DNA of 64,000 nt from Nageia nagi (GCA_050084985.1 JBITNC010000001.1:147126001-147190000), one strand, 5' to 3'; shown: positions 46,501 through 59,900, counted from the stretch's first letter. Notes: a model not told the origin generated them from the letters alone. Translations and numbers: made by a program.

Positions 46501-47160
46501 CTTTGTGGTGCTTCCCAAAGCGAGGGCAGTATGATTTTATACAGTTCAAGGATTCTTTCGCAGTGTTTGACGTCAAATATGGATGTTGGCGTGCATATAA
46601 TTATGTGACCCGCAAGTTTTACACATTTGGAAGCTGCAACTTGCATCCCGGAATCTCAGATCTCAGGGCTTTCCAATATAAATCTTCTCCTCCTGCAGGT
46701 GGCATCCACCTCTGGGTCTCCCTTTATCTCAATCCGGAATGCAGAATAATCCGAGTTGAATTACAGGAAATAAAGAAAAAAAGTTGTAAAAGATGGATAC
46801 ACTTTGTATTTTCTCATCTTTCATTTTGGTTCTTTTTATGGTCAACTTTATTCAAATATTGGCTGTCTTTTAGTTTCTGCAATGGGTACAAAGCAAAAGG
46901 ATGCAGGGAGGTGTATTCATTTAATGATAGTGGGATGTTGGTTTGAGGTCGTCATGATGGAAATTTGTTGCTACGATGTTGATAAATAATTAGAAATTAT
47001 TATATTTCCTCTAATTCTCAATTTCAACGAGAGCAAAGAGTAATTTATAGCTGAATTGGAAATAAAATGTACAATGATATTGGAATTTCTTCCTCTCTTT
47101 TAATATCAATGTTTGTTCTTGACTTTTGGCCAATACTATTCTCATCTTTGGAACGACATA
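43558..47160. repeat. Segmental duplication, unit 2, left part
   Basis: Homologous in the same orientation to unit 1 (16735-22010). It contains 1.8 kb of upstream flank, the FBA-like pseudogene and about 400 bases of its 3' flank, and is then interrupted by the LINE. The rest resumes at 55335. Confidence 0.8.
45403..46760 (+). pseudogene. FBA-like gene copy, disabled
   Basis: A duplicate of the intact gene at 19854-21092, alignable base for base. The lesions seen are a one-base deletion near 45612-45616, another one-base deletion near 45653, a nonsense change GAA to TAA at 46177-46179, a two-base insertion near 46291-46300, and loss of sequence near 46698-46710 that shifts the C-terminus and removes the original stop. 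Two three-base deletions near the 5' end (in EIPLWFLFDLLP and in CCKKELQL) keep frame. Large pieces remain readable, such as IVACSGGYLSYHL and FKDSFAVFDVKYGC. Substitutions are much fewer than in the surrounding transposons. Expression as separate short peptides cannot be excluded but is unlikely. Confidence 0.85.
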
Positions 47161-47329
47161 CTGTTTTCAGCAGTGGAACCATCCACTAACTAGTTTAAGG
47201 GGTAACTTAAAAGATTTGAACCTTGATCTTAAGTTTTAATCTATTTTTCTTTCTTCAACTTCTCATTAAATTTTTTTCATGTTTTTGGAATTATATCATG
47301 TAGTTTTCTTGTAATTTTTTTTTTGATGT

Positions 47330-49662
47330 AAAGTTGGTTTGTATTAAAAATAGAAATATATAAACTTACAACAAAAAAGGTTTGGATGGTAGATGGGATA
47401 CCTTAGAGTCATGGGATTTAAAATAGAAACTAAAGTCACCGACAACATAAAATAACCATGTGAGGATTACAAAACTATAAAAAGCATAGACTTAAACTAC
47501 TCTCCCTGGGGAGAGAATGGTTGGTGATCATCTTCATCCACCAAATTTTGTCAACTTTTAGTAGGTATCATAAAAATACCCCAACTTGAGTTGTCAAGGC
47601 ATTTAAGTGACTTGGGAATTGCATCCCACCCACTAGCCATAGATGTAGGAGCCTTTAAATCGGGTTCAGTTTTCCAATCGCCAATCGCTCTGATAACTCC
47701 CTTCACCTCTGGATGAGGCCCCCAACCATCAATACGATGAGAAGAATCTGCCAACAGTGGAGGTAGGGCACTCCAGTCACGATGAGGGAGAGGGAATTGA
47801 GCTTGGATGTGTTGCAAAGGGTGATGAAATTGTTGATACCTAGAATGGGAGCACTTATGGGAAGGGGGCTTCAAAGAAACCCTAGTAACAACATATAGAG
47901 CACTTCTCCAAAAATACAAAAGGAAATGCAAGTTGCTAAGCTCCATCTGAACTTTGTTAATCTAAAATAAATTTGCAATCAAGCATCATGGAAAATCAAC
48001 AACATGTTAGTGAGAGAGAAAGTGGAATAAGATGGTAGTACAAATATGTGTTAAATCTCAAAATGAGCCAAAGAGAAATATGGAGAATCCCTTAGCAAAA
48101 TATGGAACCAAGTAAATGAGTTGCACATGTATGAGCAAAAAAAGGACTCAATGCAATGCCATTTAGACCTAGCTTTTGGGCATTCCTACAAAATATGAAA
48201 GAAAGACTTTGGTTGATTACAAAAAATACAACATGGGTCAAAAACCCCAATATGGACCAATTGAGGCCTCAGTGGAAGACTTTGAGATAATAGACATGAA
48301 GCAAAAAATAAGAACTTTGGGTCAAGGTAAGATTTTGAAACTATCTCAAATTGAGTTCTCTACTTAGATCTAGTAGAAATTATATGCCACTTAAGATTAA
48401 GCTTATCATGTATGGGAAGGCTTGGAGAAACCTACAAATATTTTGTTCTAGACTTGTAGTTATGAAATGGGGTTACTTTATGCAATTACCATTTTGATCA
48501 CCATGTCCTTTGATCTTGACAGTAAAGTTTAAAGAGAACTAATAAAGGGACATTATTCAAGACTTCCTCATAAGTACTCTTATCATTTGGGCAAATCACA
48601 TACTTGGATTCAAACAAAGGCCAAGAGAGCTAATCTCTATCATGCAGAAAATAGGAACCCAACAAAGCAGCATTACCTTTCTTATAAAATCTTAAGCATA
48701 AATCCAAGGAAAAGTAGAAAGTGGTAAACCTTGAATAATAAAAATTCAAGATAACCACACATTCAAATTCTTAGCAAAAAAACTCTTACGAGAGTCTAAA
48801 TCTTTTTACTAAAGTCAAGATTTAATTTGCTTCCATACTTTCCAAATACTCTTGATACCAAAAGAGCTAGAAATGGTACATGAAACTGGAGCAATGAAGA
48901 GGGAAGCATAGCCCATACCCTTCCAAGTTCAGTAATTTAGAGGAAGCTCCTTAGAATTAAAATACCAAAATTAAACCGTCTAGGACTCTTCTCTTGAAAT
49001 AATTTGAAGAAGCCATTTGGCATAAGAGAGTAGTACCTTTTCTATTGTAATAAAAAATTCCCATACCATATGAAGACTAAGGGAGATAACAATTTTTCCA
49101 AGTAACCCTATGAAACCCCCTTTTATCTTAAGGATTGGAAAAAAAAAAATCCTTGAGCAACAACTCAAATTTCAGAAAGTAATTCTTAGATAGAACCTAG
49201 TAAGAGGAGTAATAAATATGGGTGGTAGCCAAAACCTTAGAACAAATTTAAAACTTTCCAACCAAAGAAAGATTCTTTGTAAACCAATATTCCAACTTTT
49301 GTTCAACTTTTTGAACAATAATAGACCAAATATTGGTAGGGGATGATTGAAAAGAAAAAGTGATACCTAAAAATTTAACACCTCCTTAGGATTAATCTAA
49401 TGCCATTGAAAATCACAAAGCTATGAGGGCATATCAATAACAGACTATCAATAACAATAAGTCTTACACAATTGCACACTCAAACAGAAGCTTGACAAAA
49501 GCTATTAAGACAAGAAATGACATGATGAACAAATTTCTCTTCCTCTTTTAGATTCAAGTAAGAATCATATACAAAATGACCATTAATAGATAGAGAGATA
49601 CCATTAATATTACAAATAGACACTTGTTACACCAAATGATAACTAAAAGCTTCAACTATTAA
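47330..49662 (-). repeat. LINE 3'-half tandem copy 1 (distal)
   Basis: Nearly identical to 49663-51992. It spans from the 3' end up to just past the palm motif of reverse transcriptase, which reads FVYD at 49564-49575. The C-terminal 131-codon piece at 47551-47946 begins MELSNLHFLLYFWRSALYVV. It lies directly next to the poly(A) signature, so this copy holds the original 3' terminus. Confidence 0.9.
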
Positions 49663-51992
49663 AGTTGGTTTGTATTAAAAATAGAAATATATAAACTTAC
49701 AACAAAAAAGGTTTGGATGGTAGATGGGATACCTTAGAGTCATGGGATTTAAAATAGAAACTAAAGTCACCGACAACATAAAATAACCATATGAGGATTA
49801 CAAAACTATAAAAAGCATAGACTTAAACTACTCTCCCTGGGGAGAGAATGGTTGGTGATCATCTTCATCCACCAAATTTTGTCAACTTTTAGTAGGTATC
49901 ATAAAAATACCCCAACTTGAGTTGTCAAGGCATTTAAGTGACTTGGGAATTGCATCCCACCCACTAGCCATAGATGTAGGAGCCTTTAAATCGGGTTCAT
50001 TTTTCCAATCGCCAATCGCTCTGATAACTCCCTTCACCTCTGGATGAGGCCCCCAACCATCAATAGATGAGAAGAATCTGCCAACAGTGGAGGTAGGGCA
50101 CTCTAGTCAAGATGAGGGAGAGGGAATTGAGCTTGGATGTGTTGCAAAGGGTGATGAAATTGTTGATACCTAGAATGGGGGCACTTATGGGAAGGGGCTT
50201 CAGAGAAACCCTAGTAACAACATATAGAGCATTTCTCCAAAAATACAAAAGGAAATGCAAGTTGCTAAGCTCCATCTGAACTTTGTTAATCTAAAATAAA
50301 TTTGCAATCAATCATCGTGGAAAATCAACAACATGTTAGTGAGAGAGAAAGTGGAATAAGATGGTAGTACAAAATATGTGTTAAATCTCAAAATGAGCCA
50401 AAGAGAAATATGGAGAATCCCTTAGCAAAATATGGAACCAAGTAAATGAGTTGCACATGTATGAGCAAAAAAAGGACTCAATGCAATGCCATTTAGACCT
50501 AGCTTTTGGGCATTCCTATAAAATATGAAAGTAAGACTTTGGTTGATTACAAAAAATACAACATGGGTCAAAAACCCCCATATGGACCAACTGAGGCCTC
50601 AGTGGAAGACTTTGAGACAATAGACATGAAGCAAAAAATAAGAACTTTGGGTCAAGGTAAGATTTTGAAACTATCTCAAATTGAGTTCTCTAATTAGATC
50701 TATTAGAAATGATATGCCACTTAAGATTAAGCTTATCATGTATGGGAAGGCTTGGAGAAACCTACAAATATTTTATTCTAGGCTTGTAGTTATGAAATGG
50801 GGTTACTTTATGCAATTACCATTTTGATCACCATGGCCTTTGAGCTTAACAGTAAAGCTTAAAGAGAACTAATAAAGGGACATTATTCAAGACTTCCTCA
50901 TAAGTACTCTTATCATTTGGGAAAAGCACATACTTGGACTCATACAAAGGCCAAGAGAGCTAATCTCTATCATGCACAAAATAGAAACCCAACAAAGGAG
51001 CATTACCTTTCTTATAAAATCTTAAGCATAAATCCAAGGAAAAGTAGAAAGTGGTAAACCTTGAATAATAAAAATTCAAGATAACCACACATTCAAATTC
51101 TTAGCAAAAAAACTCTTACGAGAGTCTAAATCTTTTTAGTAAAGTCAAGATTTAATTTGCTTCCATACTTTCCAAATACTCTTGATACCAAAAGAGCTAG
51201 AAATGGTACATGAAACTGGAGTAATGAAGAGGGAAGCATAGCCCATACCCTTCCAAGTTTAGTAATTTAGAGGAAGCTCCTTAGGATTAAAATACCAAAA
51301 TTAAACTTTCTAGGACTCTTCTCTTGAAATAATTTGAAGAACCCATTTGGCTTAAGAGAGTAGTACCTTTTCTATTGTAATAAAAAATTCCCATACCATA
51401 TGAAGACTAAGGGAGATAACAATTTTTCCAAGTAACCCTATGAAACCCCCTTTTATCTTAAGAATTGGAAAAAAAAAATCCTTGAGCAACAACTCAAATT
51501 TGAGAAAGTAATTCTTAGATAGAACCTAGTAAGAGGAGTAATAAACATGGGTGGTAGCCAAAACCTTAGAATAAATTTAAAACTTTCCAACCAAAGAAAG
51601 ATTCTTTGTAAACCAATATTACAACTTTTGTTCAAATTTTTGAACAATAATAGACCAAATATTGGTAGGGGATGATTGAAAAGAAAAAGTGATACCTAAA
51701 AATTTAACACCTCCTTAGGATTAATCTAATGCCATTGAAAATCACAAAGCTATGAGGGCATATCAATAGCAGACTATCAATAACAATAAATCTTACACAA
51801 TTGCACACTCAAACTAGAAGCTTGAAAAAAGCTATTAAGATAAGAAATGACATGATGAAAAAATTTCTCTTCCTCTTTTAGAGTCAAGTAAGAATCATAT
51901 GCAAAATGACCATTAACAGATAGAGAGATACCCTTAATATTACCAATAGACACTTATTACACCAAATGATAACTAAAGTCTTTAGCTATTAA
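49663..51992 (-). repeat. LINE 3'-half tandem copy 2 (proximal)
   Basis: Joined upstream to the rest of reverse transcriptase, so the reading order continues from here. Its palm motif reads FAYD at 51894-51905. A zinc-binding RT-associated segment (CCIFCNQPKSYFHIL) lies at about 50520-50575. There is no poly(A) tract at its junction with copy 1 (49660-49664, CTATT|AAAGTTGG), so this is a duplication and not a second retrotransposition. Confidence 0.9.
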
Positions 51993-52950
51993 AATGTAGA
52001 GAAAAGGGGCTAGAGGGAAACCTTGATGCACAATATAAAATAGACCAATAGCAAAGGAATGTGAACCATTAATGGAAAGCACAACAATCTCATCCTAAAA
52101 TAATATGTGAACCAAGTGAATAAAATATTGCCCAAACCCAAGGGTTCTGAACATGGCAAGAATAAAATGCCACTCAATTCTATCATAAGCCTTCTCAAAA
52201 TCAATCTTAACAAAAAGAGTAGCTTTGCTAGCTAATCCTAGCCCACTCCATTCTTTCCCAGATATCTAAAATATTATTAAGAATATAATGGCCTTTGATA
52301 AAACTAGGTTGCTAACAATGAACAATTAGAGGAAGAAGAGGTTGTAGCTTTAAAGTAAGATCTTTAGCTATGATCTTATAAATCACATTCAAAAGAGTAA
52401 TGGACCTTCAATTTGTAATAACTTTAGGATCATCTAGCTTAGGAATAAACTTAATCACTTTCTTATTGATTATTTTGCCCAAATACTCATAATGCATAGC
52501 TTCTTTATAAACCTTAAGAAGATCGGTACCAATTATATCCCAAAAAAATTGAAAACATCATAGGAAAAACCATCTAATCCTAGAGATTTTTTAGTGGATA
52601 TTTGAGCAAGAGCTTCTTTTAAATCATCCAACAATAAGGTTTAATCACACTCTAACCATTGAGAAGTATATAATTTATTGGGCATGGCAGCCATATAGGT
52701 AGAAACAAACTCGAGGATTTAAGCATTAGGTTTTTGTGAATTAAAAACATGAGTAACATCACTCAAAAATCTTAGATACATTAGCAATGAAGGTGACCCA
52801 AGTTTGACCATCAAGAATGGCTTTGAATTTAGTATCTTGATGGGGTGGGTGGAGCTGATTGAAAAATTTCTTAATCACTTTATCATCCACTTTAAGCCAA
52901 TGTATTCTAGCTTTAATTTGAGCACCTTGAGCTCCATAGCTATTTGTGAT
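51640..52950 (-). mobile_element. LINE reverse transcriptase, N-terminal and palm part
   Basis: KVIKFIPKLDDPKVITNWRS at about 52425-52465, LLNVIYKIIAKDLTL, then SFIKGHYILNNIL and ERMEWAR at about 52330-52250 are the classic fingers motifs. A frame with EWHFILAMF-type and FIHLVHILF sequence follows at about 52210-52090, then SINGSHSFAIGLF-type sequence. The catalytic FADD box is FAYD, which removes one of two metal-binding Asp. Frameshifts separate the blocks. Confidence 0.85.
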
Positions 52951-53289
52951 ATTAAGCTTTTCATGAATTTGAGTAGCTTAAGACTAAACTACAATAGAGA
53001 AAGGATCTTCTTTAAATTGAAGTGTAACTATGATCAATTCCTCTTATAAAGAGGTATTAGAATTTTATCTAGTTTAAGTAAACTTCTATCCATGGGTGCA
53101 AAGAAACATCATTGTATGAGATATAGTATAATTCCACCACTTAATGTGCCATGAATGCTAGTAGGAAGGGGAATTAACTCTCAAATACAATGAATATGAG
53201 TAAGCATTACAGGGGAACTTAGAAATAATGTATTCAAAAAGAACTAATTCATGCATTATATAAGAAGTAGATGGTCATGAGTAATGGTG

Positions 53290-54080
53290 AATCAAATATG
53301 AGCATGATCTGTGGTGGTTGTGCCTAGCATAATTCCAAAAATGGTACTCAATGATTATGTCATTAGAATCAAAATATTTGTTGATCAAATAACATAGCAT
53401 AATTAAGCTAACATATGATACAAGCATCTCTAGCTTGGAAATTGGACCATGTGTACTAAAGATGATGTAGATAATCAGTTGGCACAAAATAGGCATTAGG
53501 ATCAATAAAACCTAATTTACTTCAAATGAAGTATGAGGAATGATGCTTTTCACTAGGCCATCTAGTAGGATGAATACTAATCTTATCATAAACTCACTCA
53601 ATTATGTTAAAGTACCCACATATTACCCATATGGATTGAGGTAGAGAAAGGGTGATCCAACACCATAATGAACAACTCTTAGATGCATCATTATATGTAT
53701 AAATATTTAAAATACCAAAGGATGCATTGGCCACCTTAAGAAGGATCCACACAACTTTATTGGAGGGATCAGTTCCTTAAGTCATAAAATGGAAATGCCA
53801 CGTATTAGCAATAAATAAAACAACTCCATATTTACTATCATAATGATTATTAATGTAAAATTAGCTCTTTGTAGAAATTGTAGTATAGACCAAGTGTAAA
53901 TGAAAACCTAATACCTTGATTTCTTATAAACATAAAAACTCCAATGCACCTAATTGATGCATGTAAGAAATAATCTCATTTCAGACCAAATATTTATGAG
54001 TAGGTTCTAATAGCCCTCAAACATTCCATAATATAAAAATCATAAAAAATGATAATCCATAATTTTGACTTCCACCTCCT
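53290..54080 (-). mobile_element. LINE APE-type endonuclease, dead
   Basis: From 54040 downward the frame reads ILWNV.GLLEPTHKYLV (the dot is a stop), then LGALEFLCL.EIKVLGFHL (the catalytic Glu is kept), VVWILLKVANASFGILNIYT, and WVICGYFNIIE at about 53600-53630, where the invariant GDFN is GYFN. LGFIDPNAYF follows at about 53520. The order and spacing match the APE endonuclease that nicks target DNA for LINE integration. Confidence 0.82.
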
Positions 54081-54349
54081 CCAAGTCCTTAAATGTAGAT
54101 ACTGATTCATAAGGATTACTCAAAAATCCATCCTAGTCACTTGAAATCATAGCAGAGTGGTGATGTTTCTTGAGATGAAAAGAACTATGGAGAGGGCTAT
54201 GGGACTTCTAACCCCAATGTGTCTACAATATTTCCTACCCTTGAGGAGGGGATCAAATAATAACTATATATTGAGAGTCCAAGAAGAGAAAACCATTATC
54301 AAGTGTAGCACAAGTACCAATAAAATCTCAACCAGTTGAGATGAGGAAT

Positions 54350-54960
54350 CTTGAAGGACTATAACAAAACTACCTTCATGAACACACTATTTTCTAGTAG
54401 CATTAAAAGTTTACCCAAAATAGAACCACCTTCAAAATTAGAAAGCTTTCCATTGGAAATGTTACCATTTTGAACATTTTTTCCTTTTTGAGTGAGTAAA
54501 CTTAGTCTCTCCTATTTTGATATTAATGTGATGTTGAAGGTATTGAGATAAGTCAAATTTCATACAATATTAGTGTTGAGGTTGAGAAAATAAAAACTTA
54601 TCCTCATCATGGTAGATAAACTCTCCAAAAGGTGCAATAATGCATTTAAAATGAGGCCTCAAAGGTAAAGATAAGTAAGGAATTCAACTCATATAGGAAC
54701 CTTAAGGGGCACAATACTAGCTATTGAGAAATCCTTAGTCCATGGCTGAAAAAGTAGCAAAGTATTACAAATAGACAAAGGGTTATGGGTTAAAACTCCA
54801 CATGTATACGTATGAGTTGCAAAATGGAATAAAAAAAATCTTTCATAAGATTTTGTACACCAGTAATTTTTACCCCATGGGGAGCTTAAGTTTGCTTCAC
54901 CCATGAATACATGATTGACTTACTAGGGACTCTATCAAGAAAATACCTAATCAAAGTATG
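54350..54960 (-). mobile_element. LINE ORF1 remnant
   Basis: At 54904-54560 the frame reads MGEANLSSPWGKNYWC, then FFLFHFATHTYTCGVLTHNP, LLLFQPWTKDFSI, SIVPLKVPI and WVEFPYLSLPLRPHF, matching the pattern of DUF4283-type ORF1 proteins of plant L1 elements (phe-rich strand, then L.L.PW...F, then P.WV..P.LPL). ORF1 proteins bind LINE RNA. Upstream, 54970-55334, is probably 5' leader. One frame at 55063-55323 is open but unassigned. Confidence 0.7.
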
Positions 54961-55334
54961 GGTGTCAATCCATTGAATTGAACTAGCAAAATCACTCAAT
55001 AGAATACAAATAATTAAAGTGTTATTATAAATAATACCTCATGGAATACTTTTAATACAAAACTATAGGGTCTCTTGCTTAACATTGGTGCCATTACTTC
55101 CTCTAGCCACTTCATCAAAGGATGAAGTTACTAAATGAGGTAAAGCCATAAATAAACAAGATTGAGGGGCCAATAATGGTGGTGATACAAATCTCAAGAG
55201 ATTATCAATGCAAAAATAACCTATTAATCCTATGAAAGGATGGTAAAGTGATAATAAATATGGATGGAAAATGATGCATTCAATAGAACTCAGCTCAAAA
55301 CAGAGCTCAAAAATCACTTCCAACCATTTTCCAT

Positions 55335-55715
55335 CCCTATTATATATAATGTAGTGTAATACATCTTTAATATCATGATATTTGATAATTCTTTGGAGTC
55401 ATTAAAAATCCCATGGTAGGTGTTTCCTTTAGTGTCATTTAATTTTGAATCATTTTCAATGTGAAAAAAAAGATAGTTATAGAAAGTCAATTTTTTTACA
55501 TTAATAGTGTGATTAATTAGTATATAATGATATTTTTAAAATTTGATTAAAGTTAAAAATTTTATAATAATATTGAAGAATAAATCATATTAAGAATTCT
55601 CACAAATAAGGAATGAAATAGTTAGTTAAGCATTTAATATTATTACCATAATAATAAGTGATTCAAATAATATGTATTTTAAAATAGAGCTTCTACCATC
55701 CCTTTAACTCAAATT
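55335..55715. repeat. Segmental duplication, unit 2, right part
   Basis: Aligns with about 21565-22000 of unit 1 (for example TATATAATGTAGT, TTTAATATCATGATA, TTAGTGTCAT, ATTAATAGTGT, TTTTAAAATAGA). It continues the 3' flank that stops at 47160, which shows that the LINE split it. Confidence 0.75.
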
Positions 55716-56624
55716 GTTATATACAACAAAATAATAAGTGTTTTAATTTTAGGTATTTTTATGATGACATTTTTTTTATAAAATTTTTATAATATTAATC
55801 AAAATATGTTATTCTAGACTTGAAAAATCATTAAAAAATTTCTCTATTACCTTCATCTATGGTTTTAAAAAACTTTCTAATGATAGATTTCACCAAATTG
55901 AACAAAATAACATTTAAAATCTACATTTTTCTTCAAAAATAAAATTCTAAAAAATAAAAAAGCACTAATTTAAAAAAAAATAATTTTGTAATATGATCAA
56001 CCAATTTCTATAAAATTAATGCAACGAAAAAGCAAATAAAACCTATGTTTTTATTGATGAACTCCACATAAAATGTGATGTCCTAAATTTAAAATTCTAG
56101 GTTCTATGAGATACATCAAGTTCACTAATTTGTATGACATAAAACTAGAATTTGCTATAATTAAATAATAAAGACAATCCTAAAAATTACTTAGACTGAA
56201 ATGGATAAAGATAAATAATAATGGAACTAGATGATACTCAATAAATAATAAGTAAATATCTATCAAGATGAAGATTTGAATACTTACTTGTACTTGTTAT
56301 AGATGAAATGTAGAAAAATATTGATTGAGAATGATTAAATGGAGATACCACAAAAACTATAGCCAATCAATTCCTTAAAAATGAACCATCATCATTCCTA
56401 TAAAAATAAAACAAACCATTGTTAGTCCTCAAACAATCCATTATCAATCCTCTTTTAAAGTAGTCTGACATATTGATTTCAATCATCCCTTTACAAGCCT
56501 ATAAGGATGGCAAATTATATGCAATAATAGTACAATAGATCACATAATATAGTCAAAGTATCAAAATTCTAATAAGGTGACATTGAGAAATACTTAAAGA
56601 GGAATATGCTAATGGTTGAATGCA
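55716..56624. other. No gene recognised
   Basis: AT-rich DNA with no identifiable element. Confidence 0.5.
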
Positions 56625-56952
56625 AGAAGTTGGGTCTAGTTTATGGCCAAAAAATAGAAATATTTTTCATAATTTTCAAGTTTAGGCATGATTGATCTCA
56701 AAATTTGAAGCACTTGGACATGGAATCATTTAAAAGGTCATTAAGATGAAAATGTAGTGCTTATATTATAGTTTTCAAATATATAATTTATTCTAATACC
56801 TAGATGATAAAAATTAACTTTTTATAGGAATGAATAAACATCACTTTTTAAACTATATCATTTTAAGACCATAGCATGCATGTATCTATCATGCATAATC
56901 AAAATTAAGATATTTTTTAAAATCATTTTAGGCATAGATACCTAATATCACA
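56625..56952. mobile_element. Second copy of the non-autonomous element, left part
   Basis: Matches 41229-41570: it starts GCAAGAAGTTGGGTCTA (compare CAAGAAGATGAGTCCCA), then GATCTCAAAATTTGAAGCAC, AGTTTTCAAATATATAATTT, CATTTTAAGACCATA and AGATACCTAATA. It breaks off at about 56952. Confidence 0.65.
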
Positions 56953-59900
56953 AAGCTAACTCCTACTTGATAACTTTTTTACCTATTCCTATCATCACAA
57001 ACCCTAAAATTTCAAACTTGTTTTTTTTAATTTAAATTATTAAATTGTATGAATGGACAAGATGATCCATATGATAGTATTAGCCTTGCTATCTAGTTAG
57101 CACTCACATGGCCATATTGGGTAAATTTGGATTAGCCAACCTTGATCCAAGTCCTTGTAGTGTTTACTCCATAATGCTCATATCATTGGAATAACTCCAC
57201 ATGAGTGACCCACCATTTTTGCTCATGAACTATGCAATAAACATTATAGGCAAGATGTAGTGGTTTTCTACTTGGGGCCCATATCACCTGAGAGAATACT
57301 CATCTACCAGGTTACTTATCATTCAATGTGACCCTCCAAATAACAAGTGTAAATAAATTTTCCTAATAAATATTCTTTATGTAGTGGATAAGCATCATCA
57401 TCTATTGAATAGTCATGATACTCCTATTTACTAAACTATAGGTAGTATGACTATTAGTTACCCTCATCTGATAACCATAGTTTTATTGACTTCTATCCTC
57501 ATTTGATAACATTTTGAGGATATGAGACACTAGCCTACCCATATCTATCGACTAGGATCACCATGGAGTCTATCATCCTCATGCCCATATCTTAGAGAGT
57601 CATAGGTATTAGAATGATACCCTTAAGTGGTTTATATAGTCTAATAAGTTTGAAAGAAGGTTATAAAATGAACCACCCCATATTCTATCGATACTAGAAA
57701 TAATTTTTCTTGGATCAATTATTAGGGTTTTTAGGTTTCATGCTTGTACCAAGCATTAAGATGTCATCTTATTTTAAATAAATATTTTTCATATTTAAGT
57801 AAAAATTTATTAGCATATGCAAGAAGTTTCAAATCAAACTTGTTCAGGAAGTTACTAGGAATATTAGAAATTACTATATTTATCCCATATGTATGATGCA
57901 ATGCATGAAGTACTTCTTTATGAGAGTTTGAGATGCTAGAATTTAATAACAAGCCTTGAGTTAACACTAAAGTAAACTACTTATAGCAAGGAAGTATGAT
58001 GTAGAGTGGTCCATACATAAGGAATATTCCTTTTGTATACCATTTAGTGTATTTTCCTAACAAGAGTTTGACTAATGAACTTTCTATGCATTTATCCTTA
58101 TCGGTGATACAACCCATAAATTTCATGCTTTTGGAGTTAATTCAAGCTTATGATGAGATTGAACCAAGTTTTAGTCCTTAAGATAATTACCCACATATAA
58201 GGATTCTTAAGAGCCTTCCTATATTTATATTCAATGTCTTAAGCAATTGTTTCTAAAATAAGTTTAATTCAATAATCATTTTAGCCATATTGTATGTACC
58301 ACTTACTATGTATTATATTCTTCCATATAGTAACTATATTATAGATTATAATATACCTTTGATTCAATACCAAATCATCTAGGTACATTAAGTTATCCTT
58401 TTTTACCCAATTACAAATGGTTAAGGATTAATAGTGTGTTTCAATTATGAAGTGTTATTTTACCTTGAGCCACCAAATGATTATATTCATATCAGGGATC
58501 CCTTTTTATTAAACCTTTTTTTTCATGATATCACTTTCATGATGGGATTATACAAGACATCCTTAACTTAAGATTACTTTAAGGATATTGATTCATAATT
58601 ACACCAATGACCTTGGTTTTATTTTTTTACTAGGTATATATTTATTGTTATACATATAGAGGTGTATTGATATTTTCTTGCATAACTATATACTAAAATT
58701 ATATGGTAACATTCTTGAATTAAAATATCATTTCAATACTGTAAAGATCATTCCATAGAGTGAATCTCATTGGTTACATTGGATAATTACCAATTGGTTT
58801 AAATATGATCCATAGACTATCTTTATGGATACAAATATCTCCATCTTAACCTTACTTTAATACATGAGGGCTTTAATATTTTTAAGTATAGGGTATCCCT
58901 AATTTACACCTCATGAAATATGAGATACCTAATTACATAGGTGTTCCCTTATAATGTAGGGGATTTATAACATATCATTGTAGAATTTTTTGATGATCTT
59001 CATTATGTCTTCATCGTACCTCCTTTCCATCTTCATCTCCCAAAATCTTCCAAGGGTCCAAGTTTCATTTATCTTGAGTACTAGGATAGGCTTTTGAGTA
59101 TTAAGGATTAGGACAACCATTTTTCCTTTGATAAAAATGTATCTTACTTTAAATGCATTTATAATATATTTTAACAATATGATTTCCTAGAAGGACCTTA
59201 GGAGGTTTTATGTTCTTCTTTGAACTACCTCCCTTCCTTTGTTTTAGGGAACACTTTACAAATGATAATACTAAATTTACTCAAGATGATATTATTGAAT
59301 TAAAAAGGGATATTAATAATCCACAATGTTTGTTTTCCAAGTAAAATAGAATACTTCATAATTTTTACCCAATAATATCTCTTATAAGTTCTTTATCATA
59401 GTGGGTTTTCATTTAACACTCATTATTACATAAATGTTTATTAATATTTATAAAAAATATCCTCAATTAAAGAGTATTTAATCACATTTTCCAAAAAGGA
59501 TTTTGAATAATCCTAATAACAAATCATTATAGCTTCTCAAAGTAATAATTAAAAGGAATTAGTGAAAACTCTATGTAACAAAGACACTAAGTGTTTTACC
59601 TTCAGCAAGGAGGCTTGGATTATTTCTATCAAAATGGTTTTCTCAAAGATTAAAAATAACAATATTTTTTGATAGCAAACACATTAGACTCATTTACCAA
59701 ATACATGGAAAATACCTCATGCAACCTTATGGAATACAATAGTCACTGGTTATGCACATGATGTATTCATCTCATAAGATCATAAGATGCCTTATTGAAT
59801 ACATAGTATCATGGATGCCATGGTCATAGGATATGAAAAAACTAAGAGACTATGATTTGCTTGAAAATAGTCATCATCTAGATTTAGGTTCCTTTGACCT

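Larger units (their letters stand above)
47315..55334 (-). mobile_element. Plant L1-type LINE with internal tandem duplication, dead
   Basis: About 8.0 kb inserted in the 3' flank of the FBA-like pseudogene, minus orientation. The 3' end is marked by a run of ten T on the plus strand at 47315-47324, which is the poly(A) tail read from the other side. Going upstream come the 3' region, RNase-H-like and zinc-finger RT-associated part, reverse transcriptase, APE endonuclease and ORF1. The 3' 2.33 kb is present twice in tandem, so the unduplicated element would be about 5.7 kb, a full-length plant L1 size. Catalytic residues of both enzymatic domains are altered. Stops are abundant. Confidence 0.88.

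Noticed and set aside
48176-48367. 63-codon plus-strand ORF present twice (also 50506-50697)
   Set aside because: It is antisense to the zinc-binding C-terminal part of the LINE and is duplicated with it.
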